Positions 42,541-55,296 are shown, counted from the stretch's first letter. The stretch is 64,000 nt of DNA from Rhipicephalus microplus (GCF_043290135.1 NC_134700.1:80997500-81061499), one strand, 5' to 3'. The notes: generated from the letters alone by a model not told the origin. A program made the numbers and translations.

Positions 42541-45500
42541 GCTGAGCCCTTTAGATCGGGCGGTGGTTAACACCACCAAGCCGTAGTACTTAGTGAACCA
42601 AGAACTAGATTTATTTTTTTTCTTCAAATAGTGAGACCGAGGACTCGCACCCCGCAGTGAAGAGTCGAATCCTATCTCGCGCCATGACTTTAGCCAACAA
42701 TCAGATAACCTTCTTCTAGTTAATTATACCCGCTAAGAGTCTATTTTGCCCTCCCTGTCCCTAAACCACAGTGGTTTAAAAACTCTGCGCCATCATCCTG
42801 AAATATAGGGTGAAGCCCTTTACAGAACATTGCCAAGTGTTCGGCAGTTACTTCTTCCTCTCCACACGCACTGCATACCGTGTCTACCCCTTCGTATTTG
42901 GCCCGAGATGCCCTGGTTCGCAATACGCCCGTGCTGGCCTCAAACAGTAGAGAACTAGCCCGAGTATCATCATAGATCCTTTCCTTGGCAATTTCCTGCC
43001 TAAAAGTTCAATAGATCGCTAGTGTAGACTTCTCAATCATGCCAATTTTCCACAAATCGGTCTCAGCCTTTTGCACTTTCTTCTTAATCGATAATTCTTT
43101 TTGGTTTGGCCCCCTGCTGTTCTCTAAGTGTTTACCAGTCGATTTTCTGGTTCACTTCCTCCATTTTGTGTCGACATTCTACATGTACAAGTAGCTGAGT
43201 ACCTTCCTAGCCCAATGCTCCTCCCCGATTTCTCTCAATCGCTTCTCAAAATTTATTTTCCTGCTAGCTTCTCTGCCCTCAAATGATGTCCATCCCATAT
43301 GACTTTGTACTCCTTGATTTGGTGTATTCCCGTGAGCTCCTAAGGCAAGCCTACCTATTTCATGTTGCTTAATTTCTAATCTTGCTTGAACTTCTGATGT
43401 TATGCGGAAAACCACCTTGCCGAACGTCAGACCAGGAACCATGATTTCGTTTCATATTCCTCTCACAGCATAATATTTATTGTAATAGCACAGTGCCCTG
43501 TTTTTCATCACCGCTGCATTCCTGTTATGTTTAGTCATCACGTATATTTCGTGTTCCCTTAGGTACTCGGCCCCATTGCTTGTCCATACACCCAGATATT
43601 TGTATTTATCTATTATCTCTAGCGCGACCTTTTGTATTCTAAGCTCACTACCTTCCCTATCATTAAAAATCATGACTGCTGTTTTTTCCTGACTGAATCT
43701 GAAATCTAGCCCATCTCCCTCATTACCGCAGATGTCCACCAATCTCTGCAAATCTTCCTTGTTGTCAGCCATTAGCACTATACTATCTGGGTACACCAAT
43801 GCTGGTAGTGCCTGTTCAATGAGGTTTCGTTATTTGACAAAAGAGAGGTTGAAGCCCAGTCCATTTCCCTCTACTTTGGCCTCTAATCCATGTAGGTACA
43901 TCATGAATAACAAGGGTGATAGAGGACACCCCTGCGTAAGGCCCCGTTTTACCTCTGCAGGTTCGGATACCTGTTTTTCCCCACTTTATAACTACCTTGT
44001 TACTTTTATAGATATCCTTCAAGAGATTAGTGACTTCATCTCCCACATCTAGTGTGTCCAGCATTTTTCACAAGTCCTCTTGAACTACGCTATCGTATGC
44101 TCCCTTGATATCCAAAAATGCAAGGCACAGGGGCCTATGTTCCTTTTCTGCTATTTCGATGCACTGCATCAGTGAGAGCAGATTGTATTCCAACCTCCTC
44201 TGTTTCCGAAACCAATTCTGCAGTTCCCTCAGCCCCCCTCATCCTTTATCCATGCCTGCAGTCTTTCCTTTATAATGTGCATCGCCAGCCTGTAGACCAC
44301 TGATGTCACTTTTATAGGGCGGTAGTTTATATCAGCTTTCTCCCCCTTTCCTTTATAGATCATGCTCATCCTGCTGAGTTTCCATCCATCGGGGACTTCA
44401 CCATCGATTATTATTTTGCTTAATGCCTCTCTGAATGCCTGCTGAGACTTCGGACCTAATGTCTTTATCAGCATAATTGGAATGTCACCTGGCCCTGTTG
44501 ATGTACTTCTAGGAACCCTCTTCTCAGCCCTTTCCTACTCTTGTAGTGAAAATGGAGCCATTGCGCCACTTGATTAATCCTTGCCTATTGTGGCGCATAA
44601 AGCACTTCTTTGTTGAAAAATTTCTGTCACCCATGTTCTTATACATTCAATAGCTTCGTCCCCTTCAAGCCTAGCACCTTGAGCTGTAGTTATTTTTTTT
44701 ATTTTTTTTACAGAATACTGTCAACCCCCATGGGGATTATTACAGGGGTGAGCATGACTGTCACAACTTTCGACGTTTGAAACAAGGAAAATCAGAATAA
44801 TAAAGAACACATAATCACTGAACACAGCAGTTCGGCATAGAACAAGCATACATAGTTATTTGAACGATAACCAAGTACAAAGTACAGCAATGGTACACCG
44901 ACAAAAAACAGGAGTCGAGAAGGCACTAAGCGCAGAAAGAAAAAAACACAGATTGGGTATTGTTATCAAGGAACCGCAATAAACAATAAATATATGCAGA
45001 CAAGTGCTTTAGTATGACAATTGGAAACAGGAAGAACTGCGTGAAGAAAAACAGGTGATCAATGTGCATGCTAATTAGGTTAGAACAGATCAGTACCTTC
45101 AATTAGTTTCATAAAGTTCTCTAATGTTGGCTGATGTGTAATGACTGGATTCAGTGTGTTCCATTCTCGAATTACGCGCGCGAAGAACGAATGGAAAAAA
45201 AGTATTATTACTAAAGAGTATTCTTCGAGTTCCCATGCATGTGTTCGCCTCGTCGGTCTGGTATCTCGAAAGTTTAAGTAAAGATCTGGGTTCGTGCGGA
45301 ATGATCTGTGTAAAAGAGATAAAGAAATTTAAGCCTCTGCTCTAGGCTCGTCTCATTCTTAGGTAGTTTAGATGGTTCCAAAGTTTCGCAGCTGCATTTC
45401 TATCTTTTTTTATGAACTTCTGCCAGCCACTGAGCTCCCTTTCTTTAAATCTTTTCATTGATCAGAAGGGATGCATCCCTTCTACAGCTTAGAAAGATGT

Positions 45501-45980
45501 CCCATTTTCTTTCAACATCATTTGTCGGTTCACGCCGCTGTTTAGCATACCTGTGTTCCCAAGAGGCTTCCTGACGTTTTGCTATGGCTCTCTTAAATTC
45601 CTCATCACACCAACTCTTGGGTTTGTGTCTTCCTTTCCGGGGTGACTTGTCACGTGCCTGAGCAAGCTCTAGCTCGAACAGTCTAATTAGATTCGCGTAT
45701 GTCCACAGTGTTTTGTTATCCTCAGTGATTACTTTCTCAATTTGTTTAGTAGCTATTTCTATTTGTTTTTCTGAATAAAATTTTTTCTGTAGTTGCTCAT
45801 TTCGTCTCCTTCCCACTTTCACTGCTCTTCCAAAACTTAGCTTGATACGTTCGTGATCACTACCCAGACTTCTGGAGCCACATTCATCTATGTGCTTTCC
45901 CTGGAGCCTATCATACATCCTATGTGACATCAGGGTATAATCTATCGTCGACTGCAGCCTTCCTACTTCCCATGTTATTT
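42541..45980 (-). mobile_element. Non-LTR element, CATC-tail family, copy D, with broken ORF2
   Basis: Read on minus, from ~45980 (endonuclease, SHRMYDRLQGKHIDECGSRS) down to the 3' UTR and a short GGATGAATGGATGG tail at ~42520-42540. RT pieces lie at 44474-44229 (LIKTLGPKSQQA, RMSMIYKGKGEK), 44064-43816 and 43799-43452. The zinc knuckle is at 42923-42741 (CSACGEEEVTAEHLAMFC). The YADD box reads YPDS, so the RT is dead. It is split by an insertion at 44697-45330. Several stops and frame changes occur. Confidence 0.85.
44697..45330 (-). mobile_element. CR1/jockey-like LINE 3' fragment nested in copy D
   Basis: On minus this piece begins ~45330 with an ORF2 C-terminus (FFHSFFARVIREWNTLNP, then QPTLENFMKLI) ending in a stop near 45090. 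A ~390-bp 3' UTR and an A-rich tail (T-run on plus at 44697-44712) follow. Sequence on either side matches contiguous sequence of copy A (33097-33125), which proves the insertion. A clean target duplication was not resolved. Confidence 0.75.
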
Positions 45981-46458
45981 GTCTTCACACGTTAAACACA
46001 GGTTAGACACAAGCGAGGCACGTTTGATACAAGCGCCATCTGGCAGTTATTTTCGAAAACGAAGGCGTGCAGCCCGCGGAGAAAGATGCGCGCCAGTCTC
46101 GGAGTTGATAAGGGGTAGAACGCAAAGCGACGGGCAGGTGCCACCACTGTGAGGTCGTAGCAAAGCGTTGGAAACACCTTTTTTGACATCGCGTTGCACT
46201 GTCAGAGCAGTGCGATAAACGCTACATTCTTTAGAGTTACTTTTGTGGGCCTCTTCTAGTATAAAGGTAGACATACAAAACTTCGCAGTGTTGTTATGAC
46301 GCCTCAGATATGCGCCATTATTGCTTTTCTAATTGACAATTGTGCCACTATGAACGCAAAACCATGAGCAATATTGGTGGGCGCTGCGAATTGGGTTGGC
46401 CGTTTGGTGCAGTTTGAGGTATCGTTAGGGCGGACAAACAGACAAATGTACAACCAGC
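45981..46458. other. Non-coding
   Basis: Begins with CACGTTAAACACAGGTTAGAC; no protein recognised. Confidence 0.35.
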
Positions 46459-46527
46459 CAGACACACAGACAGACAGACAGGCAGACAGACAGACAGACA
46501 GACAAACAGACAAAGAGATAGACCAAA
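46459..46527. repeat. (CAGA)n microsatellite
   Basis: About 15 CAGA-type units with minor changes. It generates long but meaningless open frames on both strands. Confidence 0.95.
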
Positions 46528-46552
46528 ATTTTTTCGTAAAAAAAGTAAATCT

Positions 46553-46640
46553 GGTTGGTGGTTCACTAAGTATTACGGCTAGGTGGCGTTAGCCACCGCC
46601 CGATGTAAAGGGTACAGCCACATCAATCCATCCATCTATC
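46553..46640 (+). mobile_element. CATC-tail family, copy F (3' UTR only)
   Basis: GGTTCACTAAGTATTACGGC through GGGTACAGCCACATCAATCC matches the 3' UTR and tail start of copies A and B almost exactly, but no coding part is attached. Confidence 0.85.
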
Positions 46641-46649
46641 TAATTGCGC

Positions 46650-47890
46650 AGTGTACTGTCTAGCTGGTCTAGCAGTGAGCGGCTGGGACTGGCGGATGCA
46701 TGTGTGCTTCCGCAGATCTCGTGCTGAGGCGTGAAAGTATAGTGTACTAGAATATGGGGTAGTGTGTTCAGGCACCCTTTCTCGCCATGCATCGCGTGAA
46801 GCGGCGCACGTTGGTGGCGCTATCTCGCGGCTGTCCATACCAACTGTGGCAGCCACGGCTCCTCCCTGAGCACACTATGGACTGCGCCGTGCTCTAGACC
46901 GGGCTCCAGAAATTAGGTGCCTTTCTCCTCTTCTAACCACTACCACCATCTGCGTTATTGCTTACGCAGTGTTCTTCTGGCAGTTACCGGACTTCTAGCA
47001 AGGTTTACAAAGCTTTTTGTCCACCACGGGACCTCGACAGTGCATAAAGGAGCACATATCCATGTGTCGGGCGGCGGTTCACGCGGTTGAAGCATTTGAA
47101 GTGTTCAGCAAAATTGCGTTGGACACCATGACAACGTGGAGCGATGACGAACGCCTTGCAGGTCAGTGATGGTTGTACAAGGCTCCTACTTGTGACATTG
47201 GACGAAATTGTTGTGCCCAGCAAGACGCAACGAGGACCATGCGCACATGCATACGTTGTTTTGTGTTCTGTATGTGTACAGTATCAACTTGCATGTGCGT
47301 ATTAAAACACCTTTTTTGTCCCGATTGTTATACTTACACCCAGCATTGTAATCTCCGCATTAGAGCAAACACGTTCACGTGTCAGTTGCACCGTAGTCAA
47401 AGTCACCGCGGGCGCAGAATGCTGACGCCGGTGAGTTTCACGCAGAATAGGGGCATGTACAGTAGCATTGCGCCGCGTGGTTTAATGCAACCGTAGAAGG
47501 CGCATGACCGATCGTGTTGTTTGTACAGTAGCTGAATTAACGACGAGAAAACACTCGCCGTTGTCAGTGCACCTAGCGCTTGTTCTCTTGTACTTGCTTC
47601 GTTGTCGGTGAGCTGTTATTCGCTGTTACTACTCGGACGAAATGATCTCGCGAAGGTGTCGCGCTGCCCAGAGGGTTGAGCCCCATTACACTGGTTTCGC
47701 ATCGGCACGACACGCGTGCTGCGCAGCCAACGTGCTTTCCGAGCCGGAGAAAGAGTCGCGACTTCTGCTTTACATTAGGATGTAAACAAGAGAGGAGAAT
47801 TTGCCCAGTCAATATGGCCGACTTTCGGCTTCACCACGGCTTCACAGTGAGGGATCTCAGGGCTTCTCCTAAGTTTTTCCTTCTTCCATG
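46650..47890 (+). repeat. Duplicated ~1.1-kb block, copy 2
   Basis: Direct-oriented relative of 36430-37510. It carries an extra ~200 bp at about 46735-46935 not present in copy 1. The exon-like frame is partly kept and again ends ERLAG before GTCAGTG. It is preceded by LINE tail F and followed by the tail of LINE copy E. Confidence 0.65.
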
Positions 47891-47904
47891 GTGCCAGTTT
47901 GAAC

Positions 47905-50900
47905 ACGTGGGTGGATGGATGAATGCATACGGCTGTGCCCTTTAGATCAGGTGGTGGCTCACGCCCCCTAGCCATAAAGTCAAGTGCTATCACTGTGTGC
48001 TTAAGGATTGAATTTCACTCGCGCGTCGATTGTAGCCACCAATCAGTCAGTCTCCTCCTGGTTATATCTACCGTTTAAAATCTATTTAGCCTTCCCTGTC
48101 CCTAAACCCCAATGCTTTGAAAAATTCGGCGCCATTAACTTCGACTATAGCGCGGCGCCCTTTACAATACATTATCAAATGTTCAGCCGCTTCGTCCCCC
48201 TCTCCACACGCACTACATAACGTCTCTGTGCCTTCGTATATTGCTCGGTACGTCTTGGTCGGCAATACTCCCGTTATAACCTCGAAGAGCAGGGAACTAC
48301 CCCGGGATTCATCGTAGATCTTTTCCCTTGCAATTTCCTGCTTAAAAGTTCAGTAGGTTTCCAGTGATGCTTTCGTACGCATTAACATCTTCCACATGTC
48401 CCTCTCTGTTTCCTTCACCTTCTTCTTAACCAATGTTTCCTTTTGGCTTGGTATTCTGCTGTTGTCTAAATACTTGCTTGACGGTTTTCGAGTTCGATTC
48501 CTCCATTTAGTATCAACAATCTTCATGTACAAGTAGCTGAAAACTTTCTTAGCCCAACGCTCCTCTTCCATTTTTCTCAATCGCTCCTAAAATTCTATCT
48601 TGCTGCTAGCTTCCCTGCACTCAAACGATGTCCATCCCATGTCACCCTGTACCCCCTGATTTTGGGTATTCCCGTGTGCTCCCAAAGCAAGTCTACCTAT
48701 GCCACTTTGTTTAATTTCCAATCTTGTTTGAACTTCTGATTTCATGCACAAGACCGCATTGCCGAACATCAAACCCGGGACCATGACACCTTTCCAAATC
48801 CCTCTCACAACGTCACACCTATCGTAGTTCCACAGTGCCCTATTTTTGACTACAGCTGCATTCCTAGTGCCCTTAGTTATTGCGTACCTGTCGTGATTCC
48901 TTAGATACTCAGCCCAGTTATTTATCCAAACGCGAAAATTTATCTACACTTTCTAGTGGGACTTCCAGTATCTATGCTCACTGCCTCTGTTATCATTGAA
49001 AATCATGATTGCCGATTTTGCCTGTTCATATTGAAATTTAACCCATCTCCCTCATTACCACAGATGCCTATCAATCACTGCAGATCTCCCTTGTTTTCAG
49101 CTAATAATACTATATCATCTGCCTACATCAATGCTGGTATTGACTGTTCATTGTGTTTGCTTGCTTGACAAAGGAGAGGCCGAAGCCGAGTCGACTCCCC
49201 TCTAATTTGGTTTTTAAGCCCTGGAGATACAGCATAAATAACAAAGGCCACAGGGGACATCCCTGTGGAAGCCCGCGTTGTATCTCTATAGGTTGAGATA
49301 CCTGTTCTTCTTATTTTATAACTACCTTGTTAATTTTATAGATATCCTTTAGAAGATTATTTATTCCATCTTCCACTTCTATAGTGTGTCCAGTATTCCC
49401 CACAAGTCTTCTTGAATTACGCTATCGTAAACTCCCTTGATATCTAGAAATGCCAGCCACATGGGCCTGTGTTCTCTTCCCGCTATTTCAATACTCTGCA
49501 TCAATGAGAACAGACTGTCCTCCAACCTCCTCCGTTTACGGAAACCATTTTGTAGTTCTCCCCGCACCCCCTTATTTTACACCCACGTCTCTAGTCCTTC
49601 GTTTACTATCTGCATCACCAGCCTGTAAACTACTGATGTCACTGTTACAGGACCATAGTTGTTTATATCGGCTTTGTCTCCCTTTCTTTTATCGATCATG
49701 CTCATTCTGTTTAGTTTACATCCATTGGGAGCTTCACAATTCATTATTGTTTTGCTCACTGCCTCTCTTAATGTTTGCTTAGAGTTTCGTCCTAGTTTCT
49801 TTATTACCATGATTCTTATGCCGTCAGGGCATGTTGATGTGCTATTAGGAACCCTTTTTCTGCTCTTTCCCACTTTTGTTGTCCTAGTGGACCCTCTGAG
49901 CTAATTGGTCCTTCTTCATCTGGTGCGGTGCATGCAGCGTTTTCTTTGTGTTTAAATTTTTCTGTCATCATTGTTTTTATATTTTCCACCGCCTCATCTC
50001 CTTCTAGTCCGACCCCTTGAACTGTAGTATTAAAGCTCTGTTCCATGCTCGTCTTAATACTCAAAGAATTGCGATGGTTCCAAAAATTTGCAGCTGCCTT
50101 TGTATTCTTTTTGTTTACTTCTGCCATCCATTGGTCCCCTTTCTTCTAATCTTGTCACTGATCAAATCGAATGCTTCTCTTCTGCAGCTCAAGGAGTTAT
50201 CCCATTTTCTTTTGACATCATCTTCCGGTTCACCCCTTTGTTCAGCATACCTGTGTTTCCATGAGGCTTCCTGACGTCTTACCATGACTCTCTTAACTTC
50301 CTCATCGCACCAGCTCTTGGATTTGTGTTTCCTTTTCCTGGTTGATTTGACTCATGTAACTTAAACAATCGAGTTATATTAGTGTACGTTCACTCCGTTT
50401 TAGTATCTTTATATTCTTGATATCTTTAGTTTCTATTTGTATTTACCTTTCAAAATAAATATCACCACGTGGTTTCTGATAATTCCTTCTTCTTATTTTC
50501 ATTTCTCTTCCAAAACACAGCTTGACACCTTTGTGATCACTACCTAAGCTTCCGAACCCATATTCATCCATGTTAGTTACCCTTACGCGATCATACATCC
50601 TATATACGACATTATTGCACAATCTATCGTCGACTGCAGCCTTCCTATCTCCTATGTTATCTGCCCTTAGCACTTCTCGGTACTGTTGCAAATGATTAAA
50701 TCATGTCTTTCGCACATATCCATTAGCATTCTGCCTGTTGGGTACGTATATCCGTCTATATCTTCTAAGCGCGCATTCATATCTTCTTATATATTTACGA
50801 CGCACTCTTCTCATAGTTCATCAATGTCATTTTCTATGCAGTGCACCATTTATTGGTTTTTCTCTCTGGAATCTTCTCCTGTGCATAAGTATACAAAACC

Positions 50901-51260
50901 AAGGAGCGTCATGTGTTTTGCCACTTTCCATTTTAGCCATAAATGTTCCCTGCACTCCTGCTGGACCCTTTGGCAGTCTGTACTTTTATGAATAAATGCC
51001 CCAATACCACCCACCTTTCGGCTGCCTTCCGTTCTATTACAATAATACCATGCGTAGTGTGGATTGCTATGTGGTTGTTTTATGTCTCTATCATGTGTTT
51101 CTACAAACCCATATACGATCAACTTCTCCCTTAGCTGTTGTTCTATCTCTCTCCACTTCAGCCTATTTCTGCCACCCTGGATGTTAATATACAGTACGTC
51201 TGAATTGGCTTGGCCCCCGTGCCTACGTTGATTTCAGCCCTGGACTCTACGTGTCTCAGA
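47905..51260 (-). mobile_element. Non-LTR element, CATC-tail family, copy E, old and decayed
   Basis: On minus, endonuclease pieces lie at 51122-50443 (GGIGAFIHKSTDCQRV, LGSDHKGVKLCFGR). The linker and RT follow at 50127-49379 (RVPNSTSTCPDGIRIM, AFLDIKGVYDSVIQ). The C-terminal region is at 48808-48350 and the tail GGATGGATGAATG is at 47910. In the catalytic box the Tyr codon is TAG (LM*ADD), so it is dead. Divergence from A is clearly higher than for B, C or D. Confidence 0.8.
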
Positions 51261-53224
51261 TATCGACGCTACATTGGAATCGTATCTGCCTACACCACCT
51301 GTAAAAAAGTCACCCTAGTTGTTTTCCTCGTTACCATCATGGACCCCGAAGTAGAAGAAGATATGGATGCATATACGCAGTTAGAAGATATGGATGCATA
51401 TACGTCCTGAAGGTCGTCAACCCACCTCATGACCTAACCTCCCATTGAAGTCAATTATGTGTGGTTTAAAGGGCCATTCACCAGGTTTGACAATTTTCAG
51501 CTGACAAGCGCAATGCGTAGATGAGGCTACAGCCTGCCAAATGTTTGCCAAAATTTGCAAAGCTACCGTGGTTGGGAGGAGCACCAGCCGAGCCACGGTA
51601 GTGGCCACAGGCACCGGCACTGCCGCAGCTACCACCCCACCACGTTCGTCGCTGCAGTAACTGAAGTTGGTGCAGAAGAGGTTAAAGCAACAGAGGGGCG
51701 ATGACTGTCTGGACAGGTCACAGGCGGTGGACCCGAGAAGGCTGCAGACGGGCACGTTCAGCAACTTCTACCATCTGCACCGCCTATGACCCACGCTACA
51801 CCCGTCACCTGGCTGCCCGTGGTGCGTGCACGAACGGGCCGATATGGTACCTATACTTTGGCTATGCGAAAGAGGTGAAGATGGGCCACGGGAAAAAATG
51901 ACGTCAACTGAGGGACCTACTGAAATGGGGCGCGTCCTGCAGGAACAAAAGAGGTGTCTGTGTGCGCTGCAAGAAACGCGCATCAGTATCGCTGGGACAC
52001 ACAGCCTGCGTCGTCTGCTGTTGCGCCCTCGCAATGGCGGCAGACTGTAGTTCGCCTCCGTGGCGCTGGGGGCGCCTTTTTTTCGAAAAGCGTCTATTAT
52101 ACTGCATCTAAGCCAGTGTTTCCGGACCATCCCGCAGAAACAGGCAGCAGACCTCAAAACAACGCTGGTAAAAAAACAACAACTTATTTACAGACCCAGT
52201 ACTTCCTGGGTCTGTAAATGAGTTGAGGAGACACAGACGAGGAATAAGATGGACGTATGGCGCGTAGTGTGCGCCTTCAATACGTGTGTCCAAAACCAAG
52301 AAAAATAGAAACAATGCTGTCACTCATTCGCCATGACGACACTGAGCACGGGGATGCTATGCAGGATGGCCCGAGCTTCTCGGGCAGCCGAGTTCACTCC
52401 AAGTTCACTACGGCGGCTATGGCACGAAGACATTGCAGAGCGCGTGATAACAGCGTCGATAAAAATGGCTGAATGAACGCGCGTGGCGTAGGAAACGCAC
52501 GTGGGACATTTGCGACGGTTATAAACAAACACCGCGCACGAACACGTCAACGCCAACCTTCACTCAACATTTTAGCAGTGAAGAGACGTCGGCGTGATTG
52601 TCAAGCTACCTTTTTGCCAACACAACACGCGCTTCCCACAGGCGTGTTCATGGGCGTTTCTCCTCTTTCGTAGAGTTCTTTCATTCCACCTGCAGAAAGA
52701 AAATTTCCACTTTTGAAGGCAGCAAGGGTGCACACGCAGCACGCTCGTGCTGCTCGTTTGCCATTTATTTATTTTGCTGAGAAATATAAGGGCAGGTTGT
52801 CAAAAGGGCGCTCACATTGTGGCGACCACGCGGCTGTGATTGGAATCGTCGTGAGTGTAGTAAAATTGCGTGCATGTGTACATAGTCTGCGCGATAAAGC
52901 TGATAGACTAATACTGCCGCTTCAGGTAAGTACTACTCCTCGGCAAGAGCAAACGTGGTGGGTGTACCCGATCTTCGCTGCGGGCACCTGTCAAATAAAC
53001 TGATTGACGTGTGAACTCGGATGCAAACTTATCGATTCTGACAAGGATTGAGTTCAATTCGTGACTGTGATGGTGCCGGTGTGACTGTCAAGCATTGATG
53101 CGGTGAACGCTAAGCAGCAGCTTCCTTGAATATATAAAAAAGGCAGATCCCACGTACTGTGGAAATCGATATGCGAAGCACGAAAGAGAAATGTTGAAAT
53201 GTCACTTTAAAATGAGCACAACGT
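51261..53224. other. Non-coding
   Basis: No recognisable gene. It contains a 22-bp direct duplication near 51352-51405 (AAGATATGGATGCATATACG twice) and a perfect 13-bp stem hairpin at 52187-52218. Open frames on both strands around 51770-52160 have no domain features. Confidence 0.4.
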
Positions 53225-55190
53225 TACGAGGTGGAGGGAAATGATGCCGTACATGACTTCCGTGTCATGATTGTCATGTTTGGATATGTAGTTTGCCTTC
53301 GTCATCTATTCACGTCACGTAATTCCAAACTTAGTATATGTGGACTTAGCGAAATGACCATGAGCACGCTATGAGCATGGTATGTTGTCATGTTCTGACA
53401 TGACACGCGTGTCAGGATATATGTTTTGCACCAGTCGTATATTTCGTCATCCATTGACGTCACGTAACACCTGATTTGGCATATGTGGAGCTAGCAAAAC
53501 GGCCGCGAGCGCATCATGAAGGGCCCAATATACTAGAGAGTTTTAGTACTGCGGAATGGTGCTACGTACGCATCACGCAAGCGCCTTGCGTTACGTGGCG
53601 TCGTTTGCCACTAATCGGCTTTTAGTACGCCGTAGTACCCGCGTACGTAACGAGCGTGAAGCGTGTTGCGTCATCTGGAAGATCAAAATAGAAGCACGTG
53701 TTGTTGACAGCCAATGTGAGCCAATCCAAGTGTTATAGGCAGATTATGGCCATATTTTAAGCCACAGAGCCGGTCGGTGCTTGCCTTCGATGCCGCCATT
53801 TTGCAAAACGAAGTCTCGCGCTGTCGCGAACTTGTTCGAGAGTGGCGTGATCAGCTCATACGTACGCACGCACGCATCTCATGCGTGCGTACGTAGTGGC
53901 TGCGTACGTAACACGATACGTGCGCGTTGCGGTCTGCGCATGCGCACTACGCAGAACGTGGCGTCCTTACGTACGCAACGCCGCCACGTACGCAGCGTAC
54001 GCAGTACTAAAACTCTCTACTCAATTGTTGCGTTGAAGCACGCGCACCCTGGGCACAGAGACGCTACGCTAGCGAAACGCGAGCACTCTATAGTCTGACG
54101 CCAGGCGCGACCAGCGTCTGTCGGCGCGGCCCAATGGCTACCGGCGCGAAATGCGACATGCTGAATTTCACGCCAATGCGTTACCCAGACAACGCTGCGT
54201 CTCCCTCTTTTCGTGACGGAAGGACGCCGGACGCGCTGAAACACGCATGCGTCAAAGCAACGCAGTGCGGCATGCTCCTGCGAGTATATGGCAGGACCGG
54301 CGCCTGGCGTGGCAACGCTGGTGTGACACGACGAAATGAACGCCGGCGCGCACGTACACCGCGTCACGTCGAAATGTATTGGCGCCTTGACTGTGGCATG
54401 TAGTCATGTTCTCGCATGACACGCATCCCATGATTATCATGTTTGCACCAGTCATCCAGTGTTATCCAACATGATTATTATGTTGGCGTCACGTAATACT
54501 TAATTTGGCGTATGTGAAGCTAGCGGAACGGCCGCGAGCGCATCAGTGTGGCATGTTGTCATGTTGTTACATGACACGCATGTCGTGATTATCATGTTTG
54601 GATGTGTCATTTACCTATGTCGTCCGTTCGCGTCGCGTATTACCGAGTTTGGTACATGTGAAGCTAGCGAAACGGCCGCGAGCACATGATGAGCGTAGCA
54701 TGTAGTCATGTTGTAACATGACACGCATCTCATGCTTATGTTTGCACCAGTATTATGCCTTCGCCATTCATTCACGTCCCGTAATACCAAATTTGGTATA
54801 AGTGAAACTAGCGAAACGGCCGCCAGCACACCATGAGCGTGGCATGTAGTCATGTTGTTACATGACATGCATATCATAATTATCATGTTTGCACCAGTCA
54901 CATACCTTCGTAATCGGTTCACGTACTGTAATACCAAATTCGGTATATGTGACGCTAGCGAAACGGCCGCGAGCGCATCACGAGCGCGGCATGTAGTCAT
55001 GTTACATGACACGCATGTCATGATTTTCATGTAAGGGTCTTTCGCTTGGGTTCGCCATGCAATCGTGCCATACCATACCAGTTTTGCAACATGCCATGTG
55101 AACGAAACCATCGCAAGAGCTGCAGGGCCATGAAATATAAATCATGACATTCATGACATACATGTCATGATTTTAATGTTATGATTAATC
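53225..55190. repeat. Satellite/minisatellite array, ~140-165-bp unit
   Basis: About eight diverged units, each with a TGACACGCATGTCATGATT-like palindromic part and a GCTAGCGAAACGGCCGCGAGC-like part. They recur near 53265, 53400, 54418, 54585, 54722, 54865, 55010 and 55160. An unrelated insertion interrupts the array at about 53521-54393. Confidence 0.8.
53521..54393. mobile_element. MITE-like insertion in the satellite array, with a second one nested
   Basis: Outer ends AAGGGCCCAATA and, inverted, AAGGCGCCAATA bound the insert. Inside it, GAGAGTTTTAGTACTGCG at 53535 has its exact reverse complement near 54000-54017, with TA on both sides, defining an inner ~485-bp TIR element. The inner part is rich in ACGTACGCACG palindromes. 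No coding sequence. Confidence 0.6.
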
Positions 55191-55296
55191 AAGTATGTTC
55201 TTCATACAGTCATGTTATGCCATATGAAGTCTGGTATCGATATCACTATTGAAACGGCCACAAGAGCTGCGACTCGTAAAAAAAAAGTCGTAGGCG

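Noticed and set aside
46304..46592. Open frames with Cys-Leu-Ser-Val or Asp-Arg-Gln repeats
   Set aside because: Translations of the (CAGA)n microsatellite.
53225..55190. CRISPR-like array
   Set aside because: Units are long (140-165 bp), diverged and palindromic throughout with no short repeat/unique spacer pattern, and the genome is eukaryotic.
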